The notes beneath the pieces were generated by a model. It saw nothing but the letters and a program-made list of their open reading frames with translations. It did no database searches and was not told the DNA's origin. Positions 38,878 to 48,037 of a stretch of 64,000 nucleotides of DNA are shown piece after piece (within the stretch, counting starts at the first letter, position 1; every line of letters begins with the position of its first letter). A program made the translations under genes and the position numbers. The DNA is from Stutzerimonas stutzeri (GTDB taxonomy: Bacteria > Pseudomonadota > Gammaproteobacteria > Pseudomonadales > Pseudomonadaceae): contig CP077641.1 of assembly GCA_019056435.1 (NCBI GenBank), positions 186,001 through 250,000 on the forward strand, given 5' to 3'.

Positions 38878-39321
38878 ATGTCACCAGAGGAACGAAAACG
38901 GCGGGTTCGGCAACACATCGATCTCAGTTGGAGCAAGGGTCGCCTGGCGTTGGCCGAGCAGCTGCAGAGTCGCTACTTCACCTACAAGAGCTCATTCATT
39001 ACACAGCCGGTCAACAATGCCGGTTTCGCCCTGATCGTTCGCGAAGTCCGTCTGGCGATACCGGACCTGGAAGTGGTGGTCGACGAGTGCCTGAGCGAAG
39101 GCAATCGGGTCGTCACTTCCAGCACTCTGTTCGGCACCCTGGCCAAACCGGTGTTCGGCTGCGCACCCGACGGCAAGATCCTCACCGTGGCCGCCATGTC
39201 CTTCTGGACACTGAACCCGAACGGCGATATCGACGAACTGAACACGTTGTTCGACCTGGAAGGGGCTCGTACCCAGCTGGGCCTGGATACCCCGCTCCCC
39301 TTCCAGCTTCCGCTGACCTGA
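38878..39321 (+). CDS. SnoaL-like/NTF2-fold protein
   Basis: A 147-residue protein resembling ester-cyclase or SnoaL-like NTF2-fold families: SPEERKRRVRQHIDLSWSKG at the start, YKSSFITQP, IVREVRLAIPDLEVVVDEC and SFWTLNPNGDIDELNTLFD. The family includes polyketide cyclases and many proteins of unknown role; no biosynthetic genes surround it. I prefer ATG 38878 (GGGGAG upstream) to the ATG at 38860, which has no ribosome site. Confidence 0.7.
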   Translation: MSPEERKRRVRQHIDLSWSKGRLALAEQLQSRYFTYKSSFITQPVNNAGFALIVREVRLAIPDLEVVVDECLSEGNRVVTSSTLFGTLAKPVFGCAPDGKILTVAAMSFWTLNPNGDIDELNTLFDLEGARTQLGLDTPLPFQLPLT

Positions 39322-39339
39322 TCGCGGTCGGCGGCGCCC

Positions 39340-40152
39340 TTACCGCCTCTTCTGTTGGTAAAGCGGCATCACCTTCGGGATCGTCGACTGCAGCGATTGC
39401 GTCCGGCTGCTGGACGAAGGGTGCGTGCTGAGAAACTCCGGCGGTGCGGAACCGCCCGCCGCGCCCATCTTCTGCCACAGGCTGATCGCGGCGTTGGGGT
39501 CGTAACCGGCCCGGGCTGCCAGCTCCAGACCGATCAGGTCGGCTTCGTTCTCGTTGCTGCGGCTATTGGGCAAGGTCATCAGGTATTGCACGCCCATGTT
39601 GGCCAACTGCAGGCTGCCATCGCCGACGCCCATCGCCGAGCCGATCTGCGTCGCCATCTGCACACCGTAGGCCTTGGACATCGCCTCGCGGCCGTGCTCA
39701 CGCAGTGCGTGCGCGATCTCGTGCCCCATGACCGCCGCGATTTCGTCGTCGGTCAGCTTCAATTTTTCGATCAGCCCGGTGTAGAAGATGATCTTCCCGC
39801 CCGGCCCGCAGTTGGCGTTGAGCTCGGGACTGTCGATGACATTGACCTCCCAGTTCCACTGCGCGGCGTCGGGTCGGAATGCTGGCACTTCCGCGATCAG
39901 GCGCTGCGCGATGGCGTTAACTCGCTTGCTGATCGCCGTGTTCTTCTCCAGCACGCCCTTCTGCGACGCTTCGCTCAGCGTTTGCTGGTAGGACTGCGCA
40001 TACATCTGGTTGACCTGCTCGGTCGACAGCATGCTGAACATGTACTGCTTGCGGTCGACGCCAACGGCGCCGCCACTGGTGGTGTTGACGGCCTGGCAGC
40101 CGGCCAGAAGCGCCGCTGCGAAAACTACAGGGGCTGAATGCAACCTGGGCAT
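39340..40152 (-). CDS. M48-family zinc metalloprotease, lipoprotein
   Basis: A 270-residue periplasmic protease of the LoiP/YcaL type, thought to act in outer-membrane protein quality control. The signal peptide ends in LLAGC (Cys19). The zinc site HEIAH lies in AAVMGHEIAHALREHG and the third ligand Glu in NENEADLIGLELAARAGYDP. The ATG at 40152 follows GGAG by seven bases. Confidence 0.9.
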   Translation of the reverse strand: MPRLHSAPVVFAAALLAGCQAVNTTSGGAVGVDRKQYMFSMLSTEQVNQMYAQSYQQTLSEASQKGVLEKNTAISKRVNAIAQRLIAEVPAFRPDAAQWNWEVNVIDSPELNANCGPGGKIIFYTGLIEKLKLTDDEIAAVMGHEIAHALREHGREAMSKAYGVQMATQIGSAMGVGDGSLQLANMGVQYLMTLPNSRSNENEADLIGLELAARAGYDPNAAISLWQKMGAAGGSAPPEFLSTHPSSSSRTQSLQSTIPKVMPLYQQKRR

Positions 40153-40248
40153 GTCGCGTCTCCGAGGAAATCTGCGCCGTATGCTAGAGCGACGCCGAGC
40201 GCCGGGCAACCACGGGGCCCGCGCTGCGGCCGATGACGCGTACTCGAC

Positions 40249-40869
40249 TCAGTTGGCCGGCGTCAGGCACTCCGGCGCGTCCAGCTTCGGATCGTTGACC
40301 AGCGTCGCCAGCGGCCGCTCGCGCAGGGCAGGCTGGGGCGCTTCGAACAGCCGTTGCAGTGCCTCGAGCGGTGTTTCGGGGTCGAGCCAGGCGGCCAAGC
40401 CGGCTTCGTCCAGCATCAGCGGCCTTCGCTGACTGGCGGCCGGTAGCGTTACAACCGCGGCACTGAGGTACGTATGGCCCTGCACTGGATAGGCTTCCCA
40501 GATCGCCGCGAAGTACATCAGCGAGCCTTCCGTCGTCATCCAGTAAGGCCGCTTGCGCACAGAACCGCGCCACTCGTAGAAGCCGTTGGCGGGCAACGCA
40601 CCGCGCCGGAGCCGGAAGGCCTCACGAAACATCGGTTGTTCGGCAAGCGTTTCGGCGCGGGCTTGCGCCGGAGTACGCGAAAGATCGGTCAGCCAGGCCG
40701 GCGTAAGCCCCCAACGCACACGGCTGAGCGTCAGATCGTCAGCCTCCCGCCTCAGCAAAAGAACGGAAGCACCAGGAGCCAGACTCCAATGCGGCGACTG
40801 GTCGGCCGGAAACCCGGGCAAGGCGGCAAAGGCCGAACTCCAACGAAACAGGGCAAAACGGCCGCACAT
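40249..40869 (-). CDS. HMCES/YedK-family protein with altered active site
   Basis: Family members cap abasic sites in single-stranded DNA through a thiazolidine bond to Cys2. The 206-residue protein starts MCGRF, so Cys2 is present, and keeps the Glu in GFYEW. But the Asn of the usual NARxET motif is Gln (QARAET), and the His of the usual HDRRP stretch is Ser (SQRRPLML); the YNxAPG Asn is Ser too. It may be a non-canonical paralogue with changed or lost crosslink reversal. Confidence 0.85.
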   Translation of the reverse strand: MCGRFALFRWSSAFAALPGFPADQSPHWSLAPGASVLLLRREADDLTLSRVRWGLTPAWLTDLSRTPAQARAETLAEQPMFREAFRLRRGALPANGFYEWRGSVRKRPYWMTTEGSLMYFAAIWEAYPVQGHTYLSAAVVTLPAASQRRPLMLDEAGLAAWLDPETPLEALQRLFEAPQPALRERPLATLVNDPKLDAPECLTPAN

Positions 40870-40917
40870 GAAACGAGACTCGTGGTGGGATCGGGCAGGA
40901 CAACCGTACGCCGACGA

Positions 40918-41178
40918 CTAGCAGATAAGCTCGCCCGGATAGCTTTCGGGCTCGTCGCCGGGCAGCGGTTCGGCGCCATTGTACTCGGCGATCAGATGCC
41001 GCGCCCGCTCGGCCTGGGCATCCGGCGCCATCAGCGCCAGCAGGCCGGCCGCGGGCAATTCGCCCATGGCCCCGATCAGGTGACGGCCGACCAGAAACAC
41101 CTCGATGCCTTCGGCGGCCAGCATCCCGCTGAGCATTTCCGCCTCAAGCAGATCCCGCGGTTCGTAGATGCGCTGCAT
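40918..41178 (-). CDS. DUF2007-family protein
   Basis: An 86-residue protein opening MQRIYEPRDLLEAEMLSGML, the typical DUF2007 start, with a central hydrophobic ELPAAGLLALMAPD. The fold is thought to be ferredoxin-like and related to PII-type signalling, but the function is unknown. Its ATG (41176-41178) overlaps the stop codon of the CPXCG gene upstream by one base. Confidence 0.85.
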   Translation of the reverse strand: MQRIYEPRDLLEAEMLSGMLAAEGIEVFLVGRHLIGAMGELPAAGLLALMAPDAQAERARHLIAEYNGAEPLPGDEPESYPGELIC

Positions 41179-41360
41179 CACTCATCCTCCCGAAACACCT
41201 CGAGCTGCCAGTCAGTGCCATCGGTTCGCAGGTCGAAGACGATAGGCCGGCAACACACCGCGCAGTCTTCGATGTAGCGCTGATCGCCCCCGCTCAGATC
41301 GAGCACCGCCTCGCCCTCTTCGCCACAGTAGGGGCATTGATAGTTCTGTGTCTCGAGCAT
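41178..41360 (-). CDS. CPXCG-motif cysteine-rich zinc-ribbon protein
   Basis: A 60-residue protein with CPYCG at residues 9-13 and a second pair in CAVCCRP, which together form a probable zinc ribbon. The ending WQLEVFRED is conserved in the family. Function unknown. AGGAG lies six bases before the ATG, and translation is coupled to the DUF2007 gene downstream (TGATG). Confidence 0.88.
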   Translation of the reverse strand: MLETQNYQCPYCGEEGEAVLDLSGGDQRYIEDCAVCCRPIVFDLRTDGTDWQLEVFREDE

Positions 41361-41445
41361 CAGCGTCTCCTGGGTGACTTGCCGCTATAATCGCCGTCCT
41401 GCCTCAAGCCGCTTGAGGTTATTCAGTCGTTTCCTTTCAGAGAGC

Positions 41446-42612
41446 ATGATGGACGAATTCGAAGCCATCCGACCCTATGCCGACGCCGAAGTCCCTGCCG
41501 TGATGGCGCGACTGTTCGCCAATCGGGAATTTCTCGACATTCTGGCCCACTTTCGCTTTCCGCGTCTGGCAGGGCCCATGGGCTGGGCACTCAAACCCCT
41601 TATAGCGCAACGGCTACGCCGCGAATTCGCCGGCATCGACTCGGTCGATACCTTGCAGGCTCGCATCGAGATGTACCTGGACCGCACCATCGAGCGTGCC
41701 ACCGATGGCGTGACCTACTCCGGCGTGGAAGGCCTGCAGCCCGGCTGCGCCTACCTGTTTCTGGCCAACCACCGTGACATCGTCATGGACCCGGCCTTCG
41801 TCAACTATGCCGTCTTCCAGGCAAGGATGCGCACACCGCGTATCGCCATTGGCGACAATCTGCTGCAGCGCCCCTTCGTCAGCGACCTGATGCGCCTGAA
41901 CAAGAGCTTCATCGTGCGCCGCTCGATCACGGGCCGCCGGGAAAAGCTGGCCGCGTATCAGGTGCTCTCGGCCTACATCAATCACTCGATTCGCAACGAT
42001 GGCGAGTCGATCTGGATCGCCCAGGCCGAGGGTCGCGCCAAGGATGGCGATGATCGCACCGACTCGGCGATCCTCAAGATGCTGCACATGAGTTGCAAGG
42101 ACGAGCCGTTCTCCCAGGCGCTGTCGGCACTGCGGCCGACCCCGGTTTCGATCAGTTACGAATACGATCCCTGCGACCAGGCCAAGGCCCGCGAGCTGTA
42201 CATTCGGGCGACCACCGGCGGTTATTCCAAGGCCCCCGGCGAGGACGACACCAGCATCGCCCTGGGCATCACCGGCTACAAAGGCCGAGTGCACGTCAGC
42301 TTCGGCACGCCGATCACGCAGGTGCCGGACGATCCCAAGCTCCTGGCTGCCGAGATCGACCGACAGATCCTCTGCGATTACCGCCTGTTCCCGGTCAACT
42401 ACCTGGCATACAGCATCTGGGATGATCGCGATCCGAACCTGCCGGTCCCGACGCTGGAGGAATTATTCAGCGAAGCGGAAATCGCTCGGGCGCAGGCCGA
42501 GTGGGGCAAGCGGCTGGCCGCTTGCCCGAGTGTCCAGCAGCCGTACCTGATCCAGCAATACGCCACACCGGTGCGCAATCAGCACCGCATCAAGGCGGGC
42601 TTGCCGCTGTAA
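41446..42612 (+). CDS. Glycerophosphate acyltransferase-like protein
   Basis: A 388-residue acyltransferase-domain protein. The catalytic box reads NHRDIVMD, with the Asp one residue further than in the classical HX4D motif, a spacing I associate with this subfamily. Later motifs are FIVRRSITGRREK and IWIAQAEGRAKDGDDRTD (the substrate block). There are no clear membrane helices. It probably acylates a glycerol phosphate or a lyso-lipid; the substrate is unproven. The ATG is either 41446 or 41449. Confidence 0.8.
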   Translation: MMDEFEAIRPYADAEVPAVMARLFANREFLDILAHFRFPRLAGPMGWALKPLIAQRLRREFAGIDSVDTLQARIEMYLDRTIERATDGVTYSGVEGLQPGCAYLFLANHRDIVMDPAFVNYAVFQARMRTPRIAIGDNLLQRPFVSDLMRLNKSFIVRRSITGRREKLAAYQVLSAYINHSIRNDGESIWIAQAEGRAKDGDDRTDSAILKMLHMSCKDEPFSQALSALRPTPVSISYEYDPCDQAKARELYIRATTGGYSKAPGEDDTSIALGITGYKGRVHVSFGTPITQVPDDPKLLAAEIDRQILCDYRLFPVNYLAYSIWDDRDPNLPVPTLEELFSEAEIARAQAEWGKRLAACPSVQQPYLIQQYATPVRNQHRIKAGLPL

Positions 42613-42634
42613 GCGGCCGGCCCCGCCGACAGGG

Positions 42635-42895
42635 TCAGACCATTCGAGTCAAGGTCGACAGCAACCAGGCCAGGCCAAGGCTGCCGAGCCCGAAGCCGTA
42701 GAAGAAGCGATCCAGGCGATGCGTCGCCTCTCGTTCATCTTCGACGGCGGCCGGGCCAGGACCCGCCGCCATACGCGGCCGATCAGCCGCCAGTTGCCGT
42801 CGCCAGCGGGTCGCCAGGAGTAACCAGCTCCCGGCCAGGGCAATGAGCAGGGCCATCGAGTTCAGCAGCCAGGCCACGCTCGCCAACCCCGACAT
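42635..42895 (-). CDS. Small two-helix membrane protein
   Basis: An 86-residue hypothetical protein with two hydrophobic helices (about 7-28 and 68-84) and a charged, basic/proline-rich loop between. I take ATG 42895, right before the first helix; upstream codons look non-coding. The ribosome site is weak. No family recognised. Confidence 0.55.
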   Translation of the reverse strand: MSGLASVAWLLNSMALLIALAGSWLLLATRWRRQLAADRPRMAAGPGPAAVEDEREATHRLDRFFYGFGLGSLGLAWLLSTLTRMV

Positions 42896-43298
42896 ATCGA
42901 TCTGCAGTGACAACCGAACCTCCACTACATAGAACTGGGTAATCAGGCCCCGTGATACGGGGCGGCGCGCAAGTCTACCGAAGCCCGCAAACAGACCGCG
43001 CATTTCCCGACCAACGAGCCAATGACCGAGCTGGCAATTTGCCGGGTATTTACGCCGTTTATGCCTATAGGTCCGTCTGGGGCGATTGACTTATATTCGG
43101 CTCCGGCTCCACCCTCGATACGCCCGGAATAACCGAAATAGAGCATGCGCCTGGTCGGTCGCCAGGCGGGACTGCCGCGGATCGGGTTCGGACCCGCCCT
43201 CCCGACCGATGGCGGTAACACCGAAGAAAGACTGCCAGCTCTGCACGCCGCAGCCATGCATCCCCGCATGAGCGGCCTAGCATTAACAGGACAGAACA
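42896..43298. other. 403-base intergenic region before the DUF1329 gene
   Basis: No gene seen. It contains a hairpin GCCCCGT-GAT-ACGGGGC (42947-42963) and a second stem CGCCTGG/CCAGGCG (43148-43154 with 43162-43168). The DUF1329 gene's promoter must lie here; no confident -35/-10 pair was found. Confidence 0.4.
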
Positions 43299-44675
43299 AT
43301 GAACAAGAACATCGTGAAGACGGGGGCTCTCTCACTCTCCCTGCTGGCCGGCGCCCTGCTGGCGTCGACGGCCATGGCGGCCGTTTCGCAAGCCGATGCG
43401 GCCAAGCTCGGCGACAGCCTGACGCCTGTGGGCGCAGAGCTGGCCGGCAATGCCGCTGGTACCATACCGGCCTGGACAGGCGGCCTCCCCACCGATGCTG
43501 CGCCGGTCACCGCGGACGGCTTCGTCAGCGATCCTTATCCGGACGACAAACCCAAGTTCACCATCACCGCGCAGAACTACGAGCAGTACAAGGACAACCT
43601 GAGCCCCGGCCAGATCGCCATGCTCAAGCGCTACCCCGAGACCTATCGCCTGCCCGTGTACGAAACCCGCCGCAGCGCCGCGATGCCACAGCGGATCTAT
43701 GACGCGGCCGGGAAGAATGCGACCAATACCCAACTGGTGCGTGGTGGCAATGGCCTGGAGCGTTTCGATACCGCGGTGGCCTTCCCCATCCCGCAGGATG
43801 GGCTCGAGGTGGTCTGGAACCATATCACCCGCTATCGCGGCGGCTCGGCGCGCCGCACCGTCGCCCAGGCGACGCCGCAGGTAAACGGCAGCTACAGCCT
43901 GGTGAAGTTCGTCGACGAAGTCGTCTACACCGACACGCTTACCGACTACAACCCGGAAAAACACGGCAACGTGCTGTTCTATTTCAAGCAGCAGGTGACC
44001 GAGCCCTCGCGCCTGGCGGGCAACGTACTGCTCGTCCACGAGACGCTCGACCAGGTCAAGGAACCGCGCATGGCCTGGATCTACAACGCCGGCCAGCGTC
44101 GCGTCCGGCGCGCGCCACAGGTAGCCTATGACGGTCCGGGCACGGCCTCCGACGGGCTGCGCACTTCCGACAATCTGGACATGTTCAACGGCGCGCCGGA
44201 TCGCTACGAGTGGAAGCTCGTCGGCAAGAAGGAAATGTACATCCCCTACAACGCCTACCGTCTGGATTCACCGCAGCTCAAGTACAGCGACATCATCCAG
44301 CCCGGCCACATCAACCAGGACCTGACGCGCTACGAGCTGCATCGTGTGTGGGAAGTCGAGGCCACCCTCAAGCCCGGCGAGCGACACATCTATGCCAAGC
44401 GTCATTTCTTTATCGACGAAGACACCTGGCAGGCCGCGGTGATCGACCACTACGACGGCCGCGACACGCTCTGGCGCGTCGCCGAGGCGCATGCCGAGTA
44501 CATCTATAATGCCCAGGTCCCGCTGTACGCGATGGAAACCCTCTACGACCTGGTGTCCGGACGCTATCTGGTCATGGGCATGAAGAACGAGGAGAAGAAC
44601 CCCTACACCTACAACTACAAGGCCAACTCGAATCAGTACACCCCGGCGGCGCTGCGCAATTCCGGCGTTCGCTGA
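43299..44675 (+). CDS. DUF1329 outer-membrane/periplasmic protein
   Basis: A 458-residue secreted protein with a signal peptide (cleavage near ASTAMAA). The DUF1329 family is LolA-like in fold and often sits beside DUF1302 proteins and RND exporters that carry hydrophobic compounds; here it stands alone. Typical stretches are YPETYRLPVYETRRSAAMP, DPRDAQ-like positions replaced by VWNHITRYRGG, and RHIYAKRHFFIDEDTW near the end. AACAGGA lies upstream of the ATG. A strong terminator follows. Confidence 0.88.
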   Translation: MNKNIVKTGALSLSLLAGALLASTAMAAVSQADAAKLGDSLTPVGAELAGNAAGTIPAWTGGLPTDAAPVTADGFVSDPYPDDKPKFTITAQNYEQYKDNLSPGQIAMLKRYPETYRLPVYETRRSAAMPQRIYDAAGKNATNTQLVRGGNGLERFDTAVAFPIPQDGLEVVWNHITRYRGGSARRTVAQATPQVNGSYSLVKFVDEVVYTDTLTDYNPEKHGNVLFYFKQQVTEPSRLAGNVLLVHETLDQVKEPRMAWIYNAGQRRVRRAPQVAYDGPGTASDGLRTSDNLDMFNGAPDRYEWKLVGKKEMYIPYNAYRLDSPQLKYSDIIQPGHINQDLTRYELHRVWEVEATLKPGERHIYAKRHFFIDEDTWQAAVIDHYDGRDTLWRVAEAHAEYIYNAQVPLYAMETLYDLVSGRYLVMGMKNEEKNPYTYNYKANSNQYTPAALRNSGVR

Positions 44676-44693
44676 CAGGCCAGTCCGCAAAAA

Positions 44694-44725
44694 CAAACGC
44701 CCCGACCTCCCGGTCGGGGCGTTTT
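44694..44725. terminator. Bidirectional terminator, DUF1329 and yajG genes
   Basis: CGCCCCGACC (44698-44707) pairs perfectly with 44712-44721, loop TCCC, followed by TTTT and preceded by an A-rich stretch. It serves the plus-strand DUF1329 gene and the convergent YajG gene. Confidence 0.92.
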
Positions 44726-44769
44726 CGTTTCGGCGCAGACCCCGTGCGAACGGGGCTGGTGCCGCCTGC

Positions 44770-45354
44770 TTACTGCGCCAGCACCTGACCGATGTTCTGA
44801 TCGCGGAAGACACGCGTCAGGGCATCGCTCAATACCTCGGTGACCAACTTGGTGTTGGTCTGCTCATTCGGCGCCATGCCGAAGCGCTGGTCCAACGATG
44901 CGCCGTACCGCCCCGTGTAACGACGGCCGCCGTTCTGCACCTCGACGCGGAAGGTCGCGCCGATCTTCGCCTCGGTAACGTACAGCCCCTCTTTCGGCGA
45001 CTGGTACTTGAGCTCGGCCAGTGTCAGGGTCAGCTGCGGGGCGTTGTATGCATTGGCGGACGGAGTGAAGCCGAGCAGTCGCACGGCGGCTTCAGCCTGG
45101 GCCTGCAGCTTGGGCACCACCCGCTCCTTGGGCACGATCACGGCGCTGGTCTCTGGATACAACCCGCCACGGGTACCCAGGGTGGCCGATGAGCGACCGT
45201 CGACGACACGGACCACGACCGGCTGCCCCTGCCCGACCGGGCTGATGCTCTCGGTGATCTTGGGGTTGGGATCGAGCTGTTGCGGGCTATGAGCGCAGCC
45301 CGTGAGCGCCACAGCGGACACGACGAACAGACTGAACAACAGGCGTGGCAGCAT
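44770..45354 (-). CDS. YajG-family lipoprotein
   Basis: A 194-residue lipoprotein with signal peptide ending ALTGC (Cys20). The body matches the YajG family: VVRVVDGRSSATLGTRGG, LTLTLAELKYQ and ALTRVFRDQNIGQVL at the end. Exported and anchored to a membrane; function unknown. Confidence 0.87.
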   Translation of the reverse strand: MLPRLLFSLFVVSAVALTGCAHSPQQLDPNPKITESISPVGQGQPVVVRVVDGRSSATLGTRGGLYPETSAVIVPKERVVPKLQAQAEAAVRLLGFTPSANAYNAPQLTLTLAELKYQSPKEGLYVTEAKIGATFRVEVQNGGRRYTGRYGASLDQRFGMAPNEQTNTKLVTEVLSDALTRVFRDQNIGQVLAQ

Positions 45355-45505
45355 GCTGTCTTTTCTCCAGGTTAGGGTGGTCGATGGCGCGCAGTATACC
45401 CAGCGTCGCCGCAGGCCAACAGTGACCGCCGCGCCCGCCAGCGGAGGGCCTTCATCGAACTGTCATCCGAGTCTGCGATAACCCAGCGGCATCACAGGAG
45501 CCGCC

Positions 45506-45694
45506 ATGTTCAGACTGCCACGCCTGTTCCATCGCCCACGGCATCGCCATTTCGCACTGCTCGATAATGCAAGCCGCTGCTGCATGCTGCTGACCGCGAC
45601 GGAGCCACCAGTGGGCGCGCGGCGGGTTGAAATCGCCGAGCCTCGACTGGCACTGATAGGCCGCACGCTACCAGGCGCCAACACACAGCCATGA
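45506..45694 (+). CDS. Small hypothetical protein
   Basis: A 62-residue frame starting at ATG 45506 with AGGAG upstream at good spacing. It opens with a basic His/Arg-rich segment (LFHRPRHRHFALLD) and then a short helix with a Cys-Cys pair. It looks like a small pseudomonad hypothetical I half-remember, but I cannot name it. It ends right at the mqo terminator. Confidence 0.5.
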   Translation: MFRLPRLFHRPRHRHFALLDNASRCCMLLTATEPPVGARRVEIAEPRLALIGRTLPGANTQP

Positions 45695-45726
45695 AAAAGC
45701 CGCCGGCTCCCAGGGAGGCGGCGGCT
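45694..45726 (-). terminator. mqo terminator
   Basis: In the minus-strand sense a stem AGCCGCCG...CGGCGGCT (45719-45726 with 45698-45705) is followed by a T5 run (45698-45694). It lies 20 bases beyond the mqo stop. Confidence 0.85.
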
Positions 45727-45745
45727 CGGTAGGCACCGGTCCGGG

Positions 45746-47236
45746 TTACTCGGCCAGGCCCAATTGCTTGTCGACCATCGCGACCACTTCTCGGTACGCC
45801 GCTGCATCGGACTGCAGCACCGTCTCACGGGCCGGGAACATCTCGCCCAGCTTGCTGCTCCAGGCCTCGCTGCGGGCCTTGTCGGGGAAGCAGCGCTCGA
45901 TCAGGTCGAGCATGATCGACACGGTGACCGAGGCGCCCGGGGATGCTCCCAACAGTGCAGCGATGGTGCCGTCCTTCGCCGCCACCAGCTCGGTGCCGAA
46001 CTGCAGGATGCCGCCCTTCTTCGGATCCTTCTTGATGATCTGCACGCGCTGCCCGGCAATCTCCAGGCGCCAGTCCTCGGCCTTGGCCTCGGGGTAGAAG
46101 CCACGCAGGGTTTCCAGACGATCTTCCATGGACTGGCGCACTTCCTTGATCAGGTAGCGGGTCAGGTCCATGTTGTCGCGCGCGACCGCCAGCATCGGCT
46201 TGAGATTACCGGGACGAATGGACATCGGCAGGTCGAGCGGCGAGCCGTGCTTGAGGAACTTGGTGGTGAAGCCGGCATAGGGGCCGAACAGCAGCGACTT
46301 CTTGCCATCGACCACGCGCGTGTCGAGGTGGGGAACCGACATCGGCGGGGCGCCAACGGCTGCCAGGCTGTAGACCTTGGCCTGGTGCTGCTTGACGATC
46401 TCCGGGTTGTCACACCGCAGCCACTGGCCACTCACCGGGAAGCCGCCGTAGCCCTTGCCTTCCTCGATATCGGACATCTGCAGCAACGGCAAGGCCGCAC
46501 CGCCTGCGCCGAGGAAGACAAAACCCGACTTGATCTTGCGATGACTACCGTCACGGGTGTTCTTGATTTCGACGCGCCAGCCCTTGCCGTCGCGGGCAAG
46601 CCCGGTGACCTTCTGGAAGTAGGACATCGTCACGCCCGGCTTGGTCGCCAGGTAGGTGAGCATCTGCCGGGTCAATTCACCGAAATTGACGTCCGTGCCG
46701 TTCATCGCGCGGGTCGCCGCGATCGGCTCGTCCAACGGACGCCCCGGCATCATCAGCGGCATCCACTCTTCCATCGTCGCCCGATCTTCGGTGTAGACCA
46801 TGTTCTCGAAGGCGTGATGAGTCTTCAGCGCGTCGAAACGGCGCTTGAGGTAGTCGATGTTCTTGGTGCCCCGCACGAAGCTCAGGTGCGGTACGGGATT
46901 GAGGTAATCGCGCGGCTTGCCGAAGCCTTCACGGCCCGCGAGATAGGCCCAGAACTGCTTCGACACTTCGAATTGGGTGTTGATGGTGACGGCTTTCTTG
47001 ATGTCGATGGAGCCGTCTTTGCTGTCCGGTGTGTAGTTCAGCTCACAGAGCCCGGCGTGGCCGGTACCGGCATTGTTCCAGGGATTGGAGCTTTCGACGG
47101 CTCCGGACTCCTGCAACTCGACGATTTCCAGCTTGATGTCGGGATCGAGCTCCTTGAGCAGGACCGCCAGTGTCGCACTCATGATGCCGGCTCCCACCAG
47201 CACCATATCCACGGCTTCGCTATCGTGTTGCGTCAT
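45746..47236 (-). CDS. mqo: Malate:quinone oxidoreductase
   Basis: A peripheral membrane FAD enzyme that oxidises malate to oxaloacetate and passes electrons to quinone, the main malate oxidation route in pseudomonads. The 496-residue protein has the FAD loop [13 protein letters not shown] at the start, the [18 protein letters not shown] region and the C-terminal ATP-like [17 protein letters not shown] choose ATG 47236, with CTGGAG upstream, over a frame extended by seven codons. Confidence 0.95.
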   Translation of the reverse strand: MTQHDSEAVDMVLVGAGIMSATLAVLLKELDPDIKLEIVELQESGAVESSNPWNNAGTGHAGLCELNYTPDSKDGSIDIKKAVTINTQFEVSKQFWAYLAGREGFGKPRDYLNPVPHLSFVRGTKNIDYLKRRFDALKTHHAFENMVYTEDRATMEEWMPLMMPGRPLDEPIAATRAMNGTDVNFGELTRQMLTYLATKPGVTMSYFQKVTGLARDGKGWRVEIKNTRDGSHRKIKSGFVFLGAGGAALPLLQMSDIEEGKGYGGFPVSGQWLRCDNPEIVKQHQAKVYSLAAVGAPPMSVPHLDTRVVDGKKSLLFGPYAGFTTKFLKHGSPLDLPMSIRPGNLKPMLAVARDNMDLTRYLIKEVRQSMEDRLETLRGFYPEAKAEDWRLEIAGQRVQIIKKDPKKGGILQFGTELVAAKDGTIAALLGASPGASVTVSIMLDLIERCFPDKARSEAWSSKLGEMFPARETVLQSDAAAYREVVAMVDKQLGLAE

Positions 47237-47557
47237 CAACGCGTTCTCCAGAATCACAGCATTAAACTGTCATGACCGCAGTACGCGATCATGTAGAACC
47301 ACCAGCCAGGCGACTGGAAGCGGAGGGCCCACCAGATCGCTGCCCGGGCTTGTGCCCGGAGACAGGCCCCGAGGTACCTGTCCGCTGTCGGGGGCCAGGC
47401 TTTTGGCCTTCCCCCTTTCGCTGAGAAACCTCCCGGAGCGGCAACGGCCAGGCTCAACGGGACACTCGCAGCGAGAGTATCGATAAGTGGCCGCCAACCG
47501 CTCAGCCAAACGTCTGCGTGTCGCGAGGCATCGGCTGCGGGCAGCGGACGCCGGTGG
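47237..47557 (-). promoter_or_regulatory. Long mqo leader/intergenic region
   Basis: About 320 bases without a gene. It is GC-rich with stems at 47344-47359 (CCGGGC/GCCCGG, TTGT loop) and 47365-47396 (GGCCCCGA with a one-base bulge). It holds the mqo promoter and perhaps a structured leader; no known riboswitch was recognised. Confidence 0.35.
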
Positions 47558-47845
47558 TCAGCCGCGCGCGGCCTGGATCAGCTCGATGTACGGCTCGGCC
47601 TGGCGCTGGTCAGCAATCAATGCCACGAAATCCTGGCCCTTTGCATTCTTCGCGTTCAGGTCGTAGCCCGCCTCGACGAAAAACACCAGAAAGCGCTCGA
47701 AATCGTCGACGCGCAATCCCCGATAAGCCTTGATCAGCTTGTGCAGCGAAGCTGGCGTGTCGTCGGCTGGCTCGGGCTCGAGAAACAGCTTGATCGACTC
47801 GTCGGAGATTTCTTCACCGATCACCTGCTTCTTGTCTTTGCGCAT
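47558..47845 (-). CDS. PA4642-family protein
   Basis: A 95-residue soluble protein, MRKDKKQVIGEEISD at the start, then SLHKLIKAYRGLRVDDFERFLVFFVEAGYDLNAK. This closely matches, from memory, the conserved pseudomonad protein PA4642, which also lies near a malate:quinone oxidoreductase gene. The LNAKNAKGQDF stretch is ankyrin-like. Function unknown. Confidence 0.85.
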   Translation of the reverse strand: MRKDKKQVIGEEISDESIKLFLEPEPADDTPASLHKLIKAYRGLRVDDFERFLVFFVEAGYDLNAKNAKGQDFVALIADQRQAEPYIELIQAARG

Positions 47846-48037
47846 GTCTACTCCAGTCGACGCGTCTTACGGGGGCGGCAGTTTACTCCGCGACAACCCT
47901 GCACTCAACGCGCCAGCGCCGCTTGCGACCAAGGTCGTACATGAGAATGGCGGATATGCCGGCAATGTTCGGAGCGAACCCGCACGGGGCGAGCGCCCTG
48001 AACCTATACTCGCGTTTTGCGCAAAGGAGTGCCCGGC

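Noticed and set aside
45764..47275. Plus-strand frame antisense to mqo
   Set aside because: Same reason: mirrors mqo codon structure, no protein family.
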